Below, one piece after another: positions 35,107-44,197 of a stretch of DNA of 58,769 nucleotides. Below the pieces are notes generated by a model. It saw only the letters and a program-made list of their open reading frames with translations, was not told the DNA's origin and did no database searches. Every line of letters begins with the position of its first letter. Position 1 is the stretch's first letter. Source of the stretch: Gammaproteobacteria bacterium (lineage in GTDB: Bacteria > Pseudomonadota > Gammaproteobacteria > Natronospirales > REEB76); the NCBI GenBank assembly GCA_028870845.1, contig JAGWOR010000001.1, positions 1 through 58,769 on the forward strand, given 5' to 3'. A program made the translations under genes and the position numbers.

Positions 35107-36177
35107 ATGACTCTGGGAGCCAATACCTTGCATGATTTCCTGCAAAAAATTCTATTACAGCTGCTGCGAAACGGCATATTGCCGGTGCTGATTTTGGTGG
35201 CGTCAGCCGTATGCGCCACAACCGCCACCCCCAAGCTCGAAGCGCCGCATGCGGTGATTAAGATTGCGGGCGGCAAGCAGGGTATCGGATTCGATGATAT
35301 CGGTTTCATGCCGACATTGGACAGGATCTCGATTCCCGCTGGCAACACCGGTGAATTGGTTTTGATCAATCCTGCCGACGGCAAGATCACCGGCAGCTAC
35401 CGGGTGACTGAGCCGGCAACCGGATCGGGACATGAAACCGGTACCACGTCGGCCGTGTACGGTGACGGGTACATTTTTGCCAGTGATCGCGGTATGCCCA
35501 GCGTAGCGGTGCTGGATGCGCGTAACGGAAAAACCGTGCAGTACGTCAGGCTGGCCAGCGGTCCGGATTACATCCGCTACCTGGAATCTAGACATGAACT
35601 TTGGGTTACCGAGCCTCGAACGCAACAGATCCAGGTTTTCAAGCTCAAAACAACCCCCAAACTGGAAATCACGCTATACAGTGATATCGCCGTCAAAGGC
35701 GGCCCAGAATCACTGGTGTTCGATGTGCAACGGAATCGCGCATATACCAACTTGTGGAAACAGAATACTGCGGTGATCGATCTCGCCAGACAGAGGCAGA
35801 TGGCAACCTGGTATGACGGCTGCAAAGGACCGCGTGGCCTGGCCCTGGACGCCGCGCGTGGTTTCCTGTTTGTGGGTTGCACGGAGGGTAAAGTGCAGGT
35901 GCTGGATGTCAACCACCCCGGCAGGATACTGGCGTCAGCGGATGCCGGAGCGGGCATCGATATCATCAGCTACAACCCAAACTCCCGGCATCTGTACGTT
36001 CCCGGAGCACGCAGCGCCAGCATGACGATTTTCAAGGTATCTCCGACAGGCACCTTGCATGCGCTGGCCGAATATCGTACGGCCGAGGGCGCGCATTGTG
36101 CGACCAATGACCTGAAAGGCAAGGTCTTCGTATGCGATCCACATGCCGGTTCCATCCTGGAGATCAACGATCATTAA
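35107..36177 (+). CDS. secreted YVTN-type beta-propeller protein
   Basis: About 356 residues from the ATG used here; the frame extends to ATG 35041, and neither start has a clear ribosome binding site. A hydrophobic segment (GILPVLILVASAVC) looks like a signal peptide or anchor. The remainder has repeated short blades of the form GYIFASDRGMPSVAVLDARNG, NRAYTNLWKQNTAVIDLARQ, GFLFVGCTEGKVQVLDV and RHLYVPGARSASMTIFKV, as in YncE/YVTN-repeat propellers. It should act in the periplasm or on the surface. Function unknown. Confidence 0.78.
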   Translation: MTLGANTLHDFLQKILLQLLRNGILPVLILVASAVCATTATPKLEAPHAVIKIAGGKQGIGFDDIGFMPTLDRISIPAGNTGELVLINPADGKITGSYRVTEPATGSGHETGTTSAVYGDGYIFASDRGMPSVAVLDARNGKTVQYVRLASGPDYIRYLESRHELWVTEPRTQQIQVFKLKTTPKLEITLYSDIAVKGGPESLVFDVQRNRAYTNLWKQNTAVIDLARQRQMATWYDGCKGPRGLALDAARGFLFVGCTEGKVQVLDVNHPGRILASADAGAGIDIISYNPNSRHLYVPGARSASMTIFKVSPTGTLHALAEYRTAEGAHCATNDLKGKVFVCDPHAGSILEINDH

Positions 36178-36220
36178 AGTGCCGCGTAGGGTGCCCGCGT
36201 ATCGGCCTTCTCCAGCGTGT

Positions 36221-37186
36221 TCAGTCTCCGGTCGACTGTTTGGCGAGCCATTGGTCGTCGGAACCCTCGGAGATGTTCTCGAACAAAAAGGTGGATAGAT
36301 AGCGTTCGGCGGTATCCGGCAGCATCGCCAGCAACACCGTACCTTGTGGCGCATTTTCCGCCACCTTGAGCGCAGCTGCCAGCGTGCCGCCCGCGGAGAT
36401 GCCCACTAAAATACCCTCTTCACGCGCCAGCCGTTGTGAAAGATCGCGCGCCAGCGTGTCGTCCACGGCGATAATCCGGTCTGCTACTTTGCGGTTCAAC
36501 ACCGCAGGCACGAAATCCGGTGTCCATCCCTGAATCTTGTGGGGTTGCCAGCTGGCTCCTGTGAGCAGCGACGCACCGGCGGGTTCAGCGGCAATGATTT
36601 TCACGCCGGGACGCGCGAGCTTTAGCATCTCGCCAGCCCCGGTCAGGGTGCCACCGGTACCCCAGCCAGTCACAAAATAGTCCAGTCGCCGGCCGGCGAA
36701 ATCCATGAGGATTTCAGGGCCGGTGGTGCTGCGGTGCCAGGCAGGATTGGCCGGATTTTCGAATTGCCGCGCCAGGAACCAGCCATGCTTTTTGGCCAGT
36801 TCCTCGGCTTTGCGCAGCATGCCGGTGGCGCGCTCGGCGGCCGGCGTGATGATCACCTTGGCGCCGAAGGCGCGCATCAGCTTGCGCCGTTCGACGGAGA
36901 AAGATTCCGACATGATTGCTACAAACGGATAACCGCGGGCTGCGCACACCATGGCCAGCGCAATCCCGGTGTTGCCGGATGTTGCCTCGATGACGGTTTG
37001 GCCCGGTTTCAGTGCGCCGCTTTGTTCCGCGTCCAGGACAATGGCGAGCGCCAGACGGTCTTTTACCGAGGCGGCGGGATTGAATGCCTCCACTTTCACG
37101 TAGATTTCCACGTGTTTGGGCGGAATACGGTGAAGGCGCACAACCGGCGTGCGGCCGATGGTATCGGTGATACTGTCGTAGATCAT
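36221..37186 (-). CDS. cysM: cysteine synthase (CysK/CysM family)
   Basis: A 321-residue PLP enzyme that makes cysteine from O-acetylserine and sulfide or thiosulfate. The PLP Lys is in NPAASVKDRLALAI, the substrate loop EATSGNTGIALAMV and the phosphate-binding GTGGTLTG are intact, and ILVGISAGGTLAA is the C-terminal signature. The ATG has GGGAG eight bases upstream. The choice between CysM and CysK is not certain; EATSGNTGIALA and the short C-terminus lean to CysM. It is the assimilatory counterpart to the sulfide-oxidising genes at 6-16 kb. Confidence 0.9.
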   Translation of the reverse strand: MIYDSITDTIGRTPVVRLHRIPPKHVEIYVKVEAFNPAASVKDRLALAIVLDAEQSGALKPGQTVIEATSGNTGIALAMVCAARGYPFVAIMSESFSVERRKLMRAFGAKVIITPAAERATGMLRKAEELAKKHGWFLARQFENPANPAWHRSTTGPEILMDFAGRRLDYFVTGWGTGGTLTGAGEMLKLARPGVKIIAAEPAGASLLTGASWQPHKIQGWTPDFVPAVLNRKVADRIIAVDDTLARDLSQRLAREEGILVGISAGGTLAAALKVAENAPQGTVLLAMLPDTAERYLSTFLFENISEGSDDQWLAKQSTGD

Positions 37187-37272
37187 GGAAAGTACTCCCT
37201 GTGTTTGTCCCTGTTGCAGGTGAAATTCAGAAAGATTAGCTGGCGGGCAGCAAGCCTATCAGCAATTAAGGC

Positions 37273-37650
37273 TCAATGAGCAGAGGGATATCTGCCCAGG
37301 GCTTTCTCCAGGATGAAGCAGAAAAACAGGCTTAAAGCCACGCTCATGTCGAGGATCCAGTCCCAGCCGTACGGCCCGAGCGGCATAGCCCCGGTTCCGT
37401 GCAGCAGCGATGCAAGTGCAGCCAACAGGTAAAGCGGCCCGGTGTAGATGCAGTGCCGCCGGCCGCAGCGTCGGGCATTCAACAAGCACATGACCCCGGC
37501 GGTGCCGAAGCCGCTGGACCATAACACGGTGCGAGTGACCCCACTGATGAATATGCCGATCATTATTGCCAGCCATGGCAGCCAGAACAGCAGCCGCGTT
37601 GACGGCGAGGCCAACAGATCCCTGTTTCTGCATTCGCTTTCCGTCAGCAT
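37273..37650 (-). CDS. four-helix membrane protein with Cys/His pair
   Basis: A 125-residue integral membrane protein with helices near 20-40, 46-58, 70-85 and 100-117. Between the second and third is a striking NARRCGRRHCIYTGPLYLL motif with two cysteines, a histidine and four arginines, which I have seen in a small uncharacterised family but cannot name. A metal or redox role is possible. It lies between cysM and ilvE on the same strand with short gaps. Confidence 0.68.
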   Translation of the reverse strand: MLTESECRNRDLLASPSTRLLFWLPWLAIMIGIFISGVTRTVLWSSGFGTAGVMCLLNARRCGRRHCIYTGPLYLLAALASLLHGTGAMPLGPYGWDWILDMSVALSLFFCFILEKALGRYPSAH

Positions 37651-37703
37651 GGGTAGATCTTCACGCGATCACTCAAAGCATGCGCAACACACAGGTGCAT
37701 CAT

Positions 37704-38627
37704 TCAATTCACCGGTTCCAGCCAGCCGCGTTTATCGGCGGTGCGGCCATCAAACAGACCAAAGAACAGCGCTTGCATCTTGCGGGTCACCGGCCCCGGT
37801 TTGCCATCGGCAATGCGTTTGCCATCCACGGAACGTATTGGCGTGATCTCGGCCGCGGTGCCGCACATGAAAATTTCGTCTGCCAGGTAAAGATATTCAC
37901 GCGGCAGGTCGCGCTCCACGACCCGGATCCCGGCATCGCCAGCCAGTTTGATCAGGGTGTCGCGGGTGATGCCATTGAGGATGGCGGCACTTTCAGGCGT
38001 GGTATGCAGGGCGCCTTCGAATACGAGAAACAGGTTTTCACCGGCACCTTCACTGAGCAGGCCGTTGCTGGCCAAAGCGATGCCTTCACCAAACCCAAGT
38101 CGCCGGGCTTCTCGGGCGATAAGCTGGCCAGACAAATAATTGCCGCCAGCCTTGGCGCCCATGGGGAGAGTGTTGGGAGCCGGGCGCTGCCAGCTGGAAA
38201 CACAGGCATCGATGCCGTTTTCGACTGCTCCATTGCCCAGATAACTGCCCAGTTCCCAGGCGCCAACGGCTACTTCGGTGGAGGTTTCCGCAGCCAGACT
38301 CAGGCCCTGTCCGGCGCCACGAAACACCACCGGACGGATATACGCCTTCTTGAGGTGGTTTATTCGTACTACGTCATGGCATGCGGATGCCAGCGCTCCG
38401 CGATCATAAGGCATGGTCATGTCATAGATCCGGGCGGAGTTGAACAGGCGCTTTAGGTGATCCGTCAGGCGGAAAATCACTACGCCATCGGTAGTCGGAT
38501 AGCTGCGGATGCCTTCGAATATGGAAGATCCATAGTGCAATGCATGCGCCATGACGTGCACGGTGGCATCTGCCCAGGGTTTTATTGTGCCGTTATGCCA
38601 GATATGCGCTGGAGGTTGTGTCGCCAC
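37704..38627 (-). CDS. ilvE: branched-chain amino acid aminotransferase
   Basis: A 307-residue fold-type IV PLP aminotransferase for Leu, Ile and Val. The GTG start yields IWHNGTIKPWADATVHVMAHALHYGSSIFEGIRSY, the classic IlvE opening; AKAGGNYLSGQLIARE contains the PLP Lys, and ASNGLLSEGAGENLFLVFEG and LNGITRDTLIKLAGD complete the set. Length matches the family. No ilv or leu neighbours are present. Confidence 0.96.
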   Translation of the reverse strand: MATQPPAHIWHNGTIKPWADATVHVMAHALHYGSSIFEGIRSYPTTDGVVIFRLTDHLKRLFNSARIYDMTMPYDRGALASACHDVVRINHLKKAYIRPVVFRGAGQGLSLAAETSTEVAVGAWELGSYLGNGAVENGIDACVSSWQRPAPNTLPMGAKAGGNYLSGQLIAREARRLGFGEGIALASNGLLSEGAGENLFLVFEGALHTTPESAAILNGITRDTLIKLAGDAGIRVVERDLPREYLYLADEIFMCGTAAEITPIRSVDGKRIADGKPGPVTRKMQALFFGLFDGRTADKRGWLEPVN

Positions 38628-39481
38628 GCTGTGCTTCCGGATTGGCCAAGGTGTGATCCGGAAGGCGTCTGCCGGCTCCGGACATGCCTATTCTAGCTTT
38701 ATAACCGGCGGTATGGACATCGCGGCGTTCATTCCATGTTTGGCAGCGGCTTGCATGGATAAGCTTATGAATGCAGATCGCCGAATATATTCCAGCGTGT
38801 GATGGCAGGATGCGTGCCTGCGGAGCGTTCCGGGTATCCGATCCGTCCGGTTTTGCGAGGGGCTGCATGCGGTTTTGCATGATGCAACACCCGCTCGGGC
38901 ATCGTCATGGCCTGCATCACTGCTGGCGCCGCGGGCAATGCTGCAGCGGTCGTCCGGATCACCCCATCTCCTTGGATCTGCCGGCGTGCCAGACGCCGGA
39001 GACGTGCGCGTTTTTCATACACCTGCTGCATGTGCCGATACGGTTCCCACGTCTTGATAAGCATTGCGATTCCTCTGGTGATTTTGACCTGGTGAACAAT
39101 GGACTTCCGGCGTGACGCGGCCGTGACAACCCCATGGCTGAATGATGAAGACCAGCGGCTTGTGGCCACCGATGAGCGTAAACAGACGGCCGATGGCCGG
39201 TCTGCCGGGCCCGGTGGTGTGGACTAAAATCTGTTATCAGGGCGTGAATACCCAAGGGAAGCCGGAGCGCGGCTGCCAAAGCCTCAGGCTGCAAATCGTT
39301 CAAGCTGGGGGAAATGCCTGGGATTTGGAAACATTACCGCACCCGGCGGACGGCCGGTATGCAAAAACCGGGTGTCAGGCGTGGGGCCTGACCCAAGACA
39401 TATACCAGAATCACCAGCCATGGATGGTTTATCATTGAAATTCGCTCGCGAGTGCATCGCTGCGCATAACTGGGGAAAACC
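38628..39481. other. 854-base intergenic stretch with little coding signal
   Basis: Between ilvE and the PilZ gene I can support at most one small minus-strand ORF (38765-39064). Other open frames here overlap one another and lack family features. No tRNA, terminator or strong promoter is evident. A nine-base direct repeat CGGTTTTGC occurs twice within 35 bases near 38850-38875, of unclear meaning. Confidence 0.6.
38765..39064 (-). CDS. candidate small basic protein, unknown
   Basis: A 99-residue ORF whose ATG at 39064 is preceded by AGAGGA at good spacing. The predicted protein opens MLIKTWEPYRHMQQVYEKRA and is rich in Arg, His and Ala, without a membrane segment. It is the best coding candidate in a large gap. 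The open frame continues upstream to 39169. It could be spurious; there is no homology I can name. Confidence 0.35.
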   Translation of the reverse strand: MLIKTWEPYRHMQQVYEKRARLRRLARRQIQGDGVIRTTAAALPAAPAVMQAMTMPERVLHHAKPHAAPRKTGRIGYPERSAGTHPAITRWNIFGDLHS

Positions 39482-39832
39482 ATGTCCAAACCGGTAGAAG
39501 AACGCCGAAAATATCCTCGCCTGCGCAGGGAGGAAAAGGCCGTGATCCGCAGGCTTGAAGGCCTTGACCCGGATGCGATCACCAGCGCCATCTACTGCAA
39601 AACCGTGGATGTCTCGGCGGCCGGCATGCAGTTGCGCCTCAGATCGCAGCTCAGGCCGGGAGAAGCGGTGGATATTGTCATCAACATGGAAGGCTACAGC
39701 GGAACTTTCCACCTGCTCGGCGCCACCAAATGGTGCCGGCCCTTGAAAGGCGAAGACGGGTGTGTGGCGGGCATTGAGTTAATGGACGCCGAACGCAGTG
39801 ATTTCGCCAGCTGGCGGCAGGTGTTCAATTGA
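39482..39832 (+). CDS. PilZ domain protein
   Basis: A 116-residue single PilZ domain, the c-di-GMP receptor fold. Both binding motifs are present: RRKYPRLRR near the N-terminus (R-x-x-x-R) and VDVSAAGMQLRL (D/N-x-S-x-x-G). It probably transmits c-di-GMP level to motility, adhesion or polysaccharide functions; none of those genes is adjacent. ATG 39482 is preceded by GGGGAAA. A SYLF lipoprotein follows on the same strand. Confidence 0.9.
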   Translation: MSKPVEERRKYPRLRREEKAVIRRLEGLDPDAITSAIYCKTVDVSAAGMQLRLRSQLRPGEAVDIVINMEGYSGTFHLLGATKWCRPLKGEDGCVAGIELMDAERSDFASWRQVFN

Positions 39833-39893
39833 CACCCATGCCGGAATAATTCACCCGAGCATACTTAAACTGAAAAACATGGAGATCAAACCG

Positions 39894-40439
39894 ATGCGAA
39901 TATATCCCCGAATATTGGCCGCTCTCGCCTGCGCAGTTACGCTCGCCGCATGCTCGGGCTGGCAACCCGGAAAGGATCAGGCGGATACCATGACGCCGCA
40001 AGTCAATGCCGCCATCGCCAGATTCAAGACCAAAGATCCGAGCCTAAACAAGTTTTTCAACAGTGCCTACGGCTACGCCGTCTACCCATCCGTCGGCAAG
40101 GGCGGCTTTTGGATTGGTGGCGCGTATGGCGACGGTGAAGTCTATGAACAGGGCAAGCTGGTGGGCGTAACCAGCATTACCCAGGTGACCATTGGCCCGC
40201 AGATCGGCGGCCAAGCCTACAGTGAAATCATTTTTTTCCGTGACAAGAACGCCTTGCAGAGCTTCGAGACCGGCAGTTTCACTTTCAATGCACAGGTGTC
40301 GGCGGTTGCCGCCACCGCTGGTGCAGCCGCAAACGCCGACTATAGCAATGGCGTGGCGGTGTTTACGCTAGTGGAGGGCGGGCTCATGGCGGAAGCCACG
40401 GTCGGCGGCCAGAAATTTTCCTTCACGCCCTTGCAATAA
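39894..40439 (+). CDS. SYLF/YSC84-like lipid-binding lipoprotein
   Basis: A 181-residue lipoprotein. The signal peptide ends at TLAACSGW, placing a lipidated Cys near residue 20. The SYLF (YSC84-like) domain follows, with YGYAVYPSVGKGGFWIGGAYG, GPQIGGQAYSEIIFF and a repeated GGLMAEATVGGQKFSF end. The eukaryotic family binds phosphoinositides; bacterial members are secreted proteins of unknown role. ATG 39894 has GGAG nine bases upstream; ATG 39879 is an alternative but lacks one. A bidirectional terminator follows. Confidence 0.88.
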   Translation: MRIYPRILAALACAVTLAACSGWQPGKDQADTMTPQVNAAIARFKTKDPSLNKFFNSAYGYAVYPSVGKGGFWIGGAYGDGEVYEQGKLVGVTSITQVTIGPQIGGQAYSEIIFFRDKNALQSFETGSFTFNAQVSAVAATAGAAANADYSNGVAVFTLVEGGLMAEATVGGQKFSFTPLQ

Positions 40440-40467
40440 TTTTCTGACACATCAAAAAGATGATAAG

Positions 40468-40496
40468 GAAAAGCCCCTCGGTTCGAGGGGCTTTTC
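40468..40496. terminator. bidirectional intrinsic terminator
   Basis: A 13-base perfect stem, GAAAAGCCCCTCG pairing with CGAGGGGCTTTTC, has a three-base loop, with an A-run on one side and a T-run on the other. It ends both the SYLF gene (plus) and ahcY (minus). Confidence 0.9.
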
Positions 40497-40513
40497 ATTC
40501 CACTGCAGGGTTC

Positions 40514-41932
40514 TCAGTAGCGGTAGTGGTCCGGTTTATAGGGCCCGTCCGCGTCCAGGTTCAGGTATTTGGCCTGCTTGGTTGTCAATTGGGTCAGATG
40601 TGCATTCAAGCGTTGCAGGTGCAGGCGCGCGACTTTTTCATCCAGGTGCTTGGGCAGCACGTATACCTTATTCTGGTATTCGGCGCCGTGTGCGTACAGC
40701 TCGATCTGTGCCAGCACCTGATTGGTGAAGGAATTGGACATCACGAAACTCGGGTGCCCGGTGGCGCAACCCAGGTTCACCAGCCGGCCTTCCGCCAGCA
40801 CGATGATGCGGTGTCCATCCGGGAAGATCACATGGTCCACCTGCGGTTTGATGTTTTCCCACTGGTATTTGCGCAATGAGGCAATGTCGATTTCCGAGTC
40901 GAAGTGCCCGATGTTACAGACGATGGCGTTGTGCTTCATCTTTGCCATGTGGTCATGGGTGATGACATCCAGATTGCCGGTGGCGGTCACGAAGATATCG
41001 GCTTTGTCGCAGGCTTCATCCATGGTCACCACCCGGTAACCCTCCATGGCGGCCTGCAGCGCACAGATGGGATCGATCTCAGTAATCCAGACGCTGGCGC
41101 CCAGGCCATGCAGCGACTGGGCACAGCCTTTACCCACATCGCCGTAACCGGCGATCAATGCGATCTTGCCGGCAACCATCACGTCGGTGGCCCGCTTGAT
41201 GCCGTCCACCAGCGATTCGCGGCAGCCATACAGGTTATCGAACTTAGACTTGGTGACCGAGTCGTTGACGTTGATGGCCGGAAAGGGCAGGGTGCCGTGT
41301 TTTTGCATCTCATACAGCCGGTGCACACCGGTGGTGGTTTCCTCGGTTACACCCTTGATGTTTGCGGCGATGCGTGAATAAAAACCAGGCTTGGAATCCA
41401 GACGTTTTTTTATGGCCTTGAACAAGGCGGTTTCTTCTTCGTTGGACGGCTTGGCTACCACTGCCGGGTCTTTCTCGGCCCTGGAGCCCAGAATGACCAG
41501 CAAGGTGGCGTCGCCGCCGTCGTCCAGAATCATATTGGGAGCACCGCCGTCGGCCCATTCCATGGTGCGGTGGGTGAACTCCCAATATTCGTCCAGGCTC
41601 TCACCTTTGTAGGCGAACACCGGGGTGCCGCCGGCGGCGATGGCCGCAGCCGCGTGGTCCTGGGTGGAAAAGATGTTGCAGGAGGCCCAGCGCACTTCCG
41701 CGCCCAGGGCCTTCAGGGTCTCGATGAGCATGGCCGTCTGGATGGTCATGTGCAGCGAGCCGGCGATGCGCGCGCCCTTGAGCGGCTGCTGTTTGCGGTA
41801 TTCCTCGCGAACCGTCATGAGACCGGGCATTTCGGTCTCGGCGATGGCGATTTCCTTGCGGCCCCAATCGGCCAGGCCGATGTCCTTTACAAAATAGTCA
41901 TGCGACGGCTTTTTCCCGATCACTGCGTTCAT
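40514..41932 (-). CDS. ahcY: adenosylhomocysteinase
   Basis: A 472-residue S-adenosylhomocysteine hydrolase, converting SAH to adenosine and homocysteine and so relieving product inhibition of methyltransferases. The NAD site is [15 protein letters not shown], substrate segments include [10 protein letters not shown] and [16 protein letters not shown], and the C-terminus ends KPDHYRY, as in the family. ATG 41932 has GGAG seven bases upstream; the longer frame runs back through the riboswitch and is not coding. An SAH riboswitch precedes it and metK lies upstream on the same strand. Confidence 0.98.
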   Translation of the reverse strand: MNAVIGKKPSHDYFVKDIGLADWGRKEIAIAETEMPGLMTVREEYRKQQPLKGARIAGSLHMTIQTAMLIETLKALGAEVRWASCNIFSTQDHAAAAIAAGGTPVFAYKGESLDEYWEFTHRTMEWADGGAPNMILDDGGDATLLVILGSRAEKDPAVVAKPSNEEETALFKAIKKRLDSKPGFYSRIAANIKGVTEETTTGVHRLYEMQKHGTLPFPAINVNDSVTKSKFDNLYGCRESLVDGIKRATDVMVAGKIALIAGYGDVGKGCAQSLHGLGASVWITEIDPICALQAAMEGYRVVTMDEACDKADIFVTATGNLDVITHDHMAKMKHNAIVCNIGHFDSEIDIASLRKYQWENIKPQVDHVIFPDGHRIIVLAEGRLVNLGCATGHPSFVMSNSFTNQVLAQIELYAHGAEYQNKVYVLPKHLDEKVARLHLQRLNAHLTQLTTKQAKYLNLDADGPYKPDHYRY

Positions 41933-41953
41933 TGTGTGTCTCCACAAAATAAA

Positions 41954-42025
41954 CGAGCGCCGTTGTTGAATCTGTTCCTTTCCCAAGCCTGGCCGGCCAA
42001 TCCGGTTGCAGCGCTCCTTGGGTCC
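41954..42025 (-). promoter_or_regulatory. SAH riboswitch between metK and ahcY
   Basis: On the minus strand the sequence matches the SAH riboswitch layout. The core reads CAAGGAGCGCTGCAACC, then a GGCCAGGCTTGGG block and AACAACGGCGCTCG. Stem P1 is CCCAAG (42022-42017) with CTTGGG (41987-41982); an internal CCGG/CCGG hairpin forms P2; and GAGCGC (42016-42011) pairs with GCGCTC (41960-41955) as the pseudoknot. High SAH should stabilise it and raise ahcY expression. It ends about 11 bases before the ahcY Shine-Dalgarno, so control of translation is possible. Its site between two genes rather than at an operon head is unusual. Confidence 0.9.
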
Positions 42026-42044
42026 AGAACTGCCTGCTAAGGAC

Positions 42045-43214
42045 TTAGCTCACTGCTTTGATACGTGCGGCATCCCGCAGCATCTCGGCTTTATCAATCC
42101 GCTCCCAGCTGAATTCCGGTTCCTCACGGCCGAAGTGGCCGTAGGCCGCGGTTTTTCCGTAGATGGGACGGATCAAATCCAGCATCTTGATGAGGCCGTA
42201 AGGGCGCAGGTCAAAATGATCGCGGATCAATTGCGTCAATTGTTCGTCGCTCACCCGGCCGGTGCCGAAGGTTTCCACGCTCACGGAAATGGGCTCGGCC
42301 ATGCCGATGGCATAGCTCACCTGGATTTCGCAGCGCTCCGCGAGACCCGCGGCCACCAGGTTTTTGGCCACGTAACGTGCTGCATACGCGGCTGAACGGT
42401 CGACTTTCGAGGGATCCTTGCCGGAGAAGGCACCGCCGCCGTGGCGCGCCATGCCGCCATAGGTGTCGACGATGATCTTGCGGCCGGTGAGTCCGCAATC
42501 GCCCACCGGCCCGCCGATCACGAAGCGGCCGGTGGGATTGATATGGTACTTGGTGTCGCGCCCGATCCATTCTTTGGGCAATACCGGCTTGATGATTTCC
42601 TCCATGACTGCTTCCTGCAGGGTCTTGTAGGCCACATCGGGTGAGTGTTGGGTGGACAGCACCACCGCGGAAATTCCGGCAATCCTGCCGTTTTCATATT
42701 TGAAGGTCACCTGGCTCTTGGCGTCCGGCCGCAGCCATGGCAGCCTGCCGCCGCGGCGCACGTCGGCCTGGCGCTTTACCAGCCGGTGCGCGTAGGTGAT
42801 GGGCGCCGGCATCAGCACGTCGGTTTCATTGCTGGCGTAGCCGAACATCAATCCCTGATCGCCGGCCCCCTGGTCCTCCGGATTCTTGCGATCCACACCC
42901 TGGGCGATATCACCGGACTGCTTGCCGATGGCGTTCAGCACCGCGCAGGTTTCCCAGTCGAAGCCCATCTCGGAGGTGTAACCGATGTCCTTGATGACTT
43001 TGCGCACCAGCTGCTCCAGGTCCACCCAGGCATCGGTGGTGACCTCACCGGCAATGATCACCATGCCGGTTTTCACCAGGGTCTCGCAGGCCACGCGCGA
43101 GCGCTTGTCCTGGGCCAGCAGTGCATCGAGCACCGCATCCGATATCTGATCCGCCACCTTGTCCGGGTGGCCTTCCGAAACCGATTCCGAGGTAAACAGG
43201 TAATTGCGCGACAT
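42045..43214 (-). CDS. metK: S-adenosylmethionine synthase
   Basis: A 389-residue SAM synthetase. It opens [20 protein letters not shown] with the His/Asp catalytic signature, and contains [19 protein letters not shown] with the phosphate-binding lysines. ATG 43214 has GGGGA seven bases upstream; the longer frame adds a region without family match. It makes SAM from Met and ATP. It is upstream of ahcY on the same strand with an SAH riboswitch between, so the SAM-producing and SAH-removing steps are adjacent. I see no recognisable SAM riboswitch before it. Confidence 0.97.
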   Translation of the reverse strand: MSRNYLFTSESVSEGHPDKVADQISDAVLDALLAQDKRSRVACETLVKTGMVIIAGEVTTDAWVDLEQLVRKVIKDIGYTSEMGFDWETCAVLNAIGKQSGDIAQGVDRKNPEDQGAGDQGLMFGYASNETDVLMPAPITYAHRLVKRQADVRRGGRLPWLRPDAKSQVTFKYENGRIAGISAVVLSTQHSPDVAYKTLQEAVMEEIIKPVLPKEWIGRDTKYHINPTGRFVIGGPVGDCGLTGRKIIVDTYGGMARHGGGAFSGKDPSKVDRSAAYAARYVAKNLVAAGLAERCEIQVSYAIGMAEPISVSVETFGTGRVSDEQLTQLIRDHFDLRPYGLIKMLDLIRPIYGKTAAYGHFGREEPEFSWERIDKAEMLRDAARIKAVS

Positions 43215-43406
43215 GAGCGGGTCCCCGCACAGACTGGGAAGGAATGTATTTAGTTTACTTGCTTGCCGTGACTTTTTCGACTGCAAGCGTGCCGGCGGCA
43301 ACCCTGCAGGACCAGTGTGGCGAGAGGTTCCGCCGCAGCCGGGCATTGCAGGTCGCAGTTCGCGGCAAACCCCGGTTATCCGGAGCGCCTGACGACTGGG
43401 GGGAAT

Positions 43407-43438
43407 AAAAGGCGGACGGCGTGTGACCGCCGTCCGCC
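43407..43438 (-). terminator. intrinsic terminator of the Spy-like gene
   Basis: A ten-base stem GGCGGACGGC / GCCGTCCGCC encloses an eight-base loop. On the minus strand it is followed by CTTTTATT, so it ends the Spy/CpxP-like transcript. Confidence 0.8.
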
Positions 43439-43461
43439 AATGACAAGCTGGTGATGCTCCG

Positions 43462-43974
43462 TCAGATTTCCGGATTGGAGTTGCTGACTGATGCAGGCGG
43501 GGTGGGCCGGCCGCGCTTCCAGTCCCGCTGCGGCCCCATGTACGACATATGTTTCAGAAGCGCTTCACTCACGATTTTTTTCTGCTGCGGCGTGAGCGTG
43601 TCATACAGGCCCAGCTCCTGGTTTTGGAGCTGGCGCATACTGTCGCGCATCCGATCCATGTTGGCATTCATCTCTTTCATCAAAGCGTGCATGTCCGGAT
43701 TGCCGCTCTTGAGCGCGGCCTGCATGGACTCCATCATCGCCGCATGTTGAGTGCGCATCTGGGTGAATTGGGCCTTGCGCTCAGCCTGGATCTTGTCCAG
43801 TGCCTGGGTCTGGCTGCTGTTGAGATGCAGTTGCTGCACAACCCGCGGGCTGAACAGTTCAAATGGGCCGGGTCCGTGACCACCGGGGCCATGCCATCCC
43901 CCGGCGGCGAATGCCGTGGCGGCGGTGAACGCCGCCACACTGGCGGTTATCGTCAAAAGTCCTTTAAGGTTCAT
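43462..43974 (-). CDS. Spy/CpxP (LTXXQ) family periplasmic protein
   Basis: A 170-residue protein with a signal peptide ([23 protein letters not shown]) and AGGAG before its ATG. The LTPQQKKIV motif near the C-terminus and the paired helix-hairpin pattern match the Spy/CpxP family of envelope chaperones and metal-stress sensors. A His/Gly stretch ([13 protein letters not shown]) and a very Met-rich helix (MMESMQAAL...[15 protein letters not shown]) suggest metal contact, perhaps Cu or Zn, though this is inference. It stands alone and ends at a strong terminator. Confidence 0.85.
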   Translation of the reverse strand: MNLKGLLTITASVAAFTAATAFAAGGWHGPGGHGPGPFELFSPRVVQQLHLNSSQTQALDKIQAERKAQFTQMRTQHAAMMESMQAALKSGNPDMHALMKEMNANMDRMRDSMRQLQNQELGLYDTLTPQQKKIVSEALLKHMSYMGPQRDWKRGRPTPPASVSNSNPEI

Positions 43975-44197
43975 GGATGCAATCTCCTGAATTAGCTGTT
44001 GACTGACTCTGTGGCATGCCTACTTTAGTCCAGACGCTGCCAGCAAGGGGTATTCCCGCCATGCTGATTTGTAACGATTTGTAACCCGCCGCGTACACGG
44101 CCACTCCGGCATGCGCCTGCCGGCGGCCTGCTGCCGGTTACGCATCCGCTCCGAACCGGCTATCCTGATGGGGGTGTTTTGAAAGGCAAGCCTGTCC

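Noticed and set aside
39142-39438. 98-codon plus-strand ORF and the overlapping 38959-39303 minus-strand ORF
   Set aside because: They overlap each other, lack convincing ribosome binding sites and show no family features.
42645-43253. 202-codon plus-strand open frame
   Set aside because: Antisense to metK; no domain.
43215-43461. possible SAM riboswitch before metK
   Set aside because: I looked for SAM-I, SAM-II and SAM-IV style cores on the minus strand and found none that pair convincingly; only the SAH element between metK and ahcY is supported.
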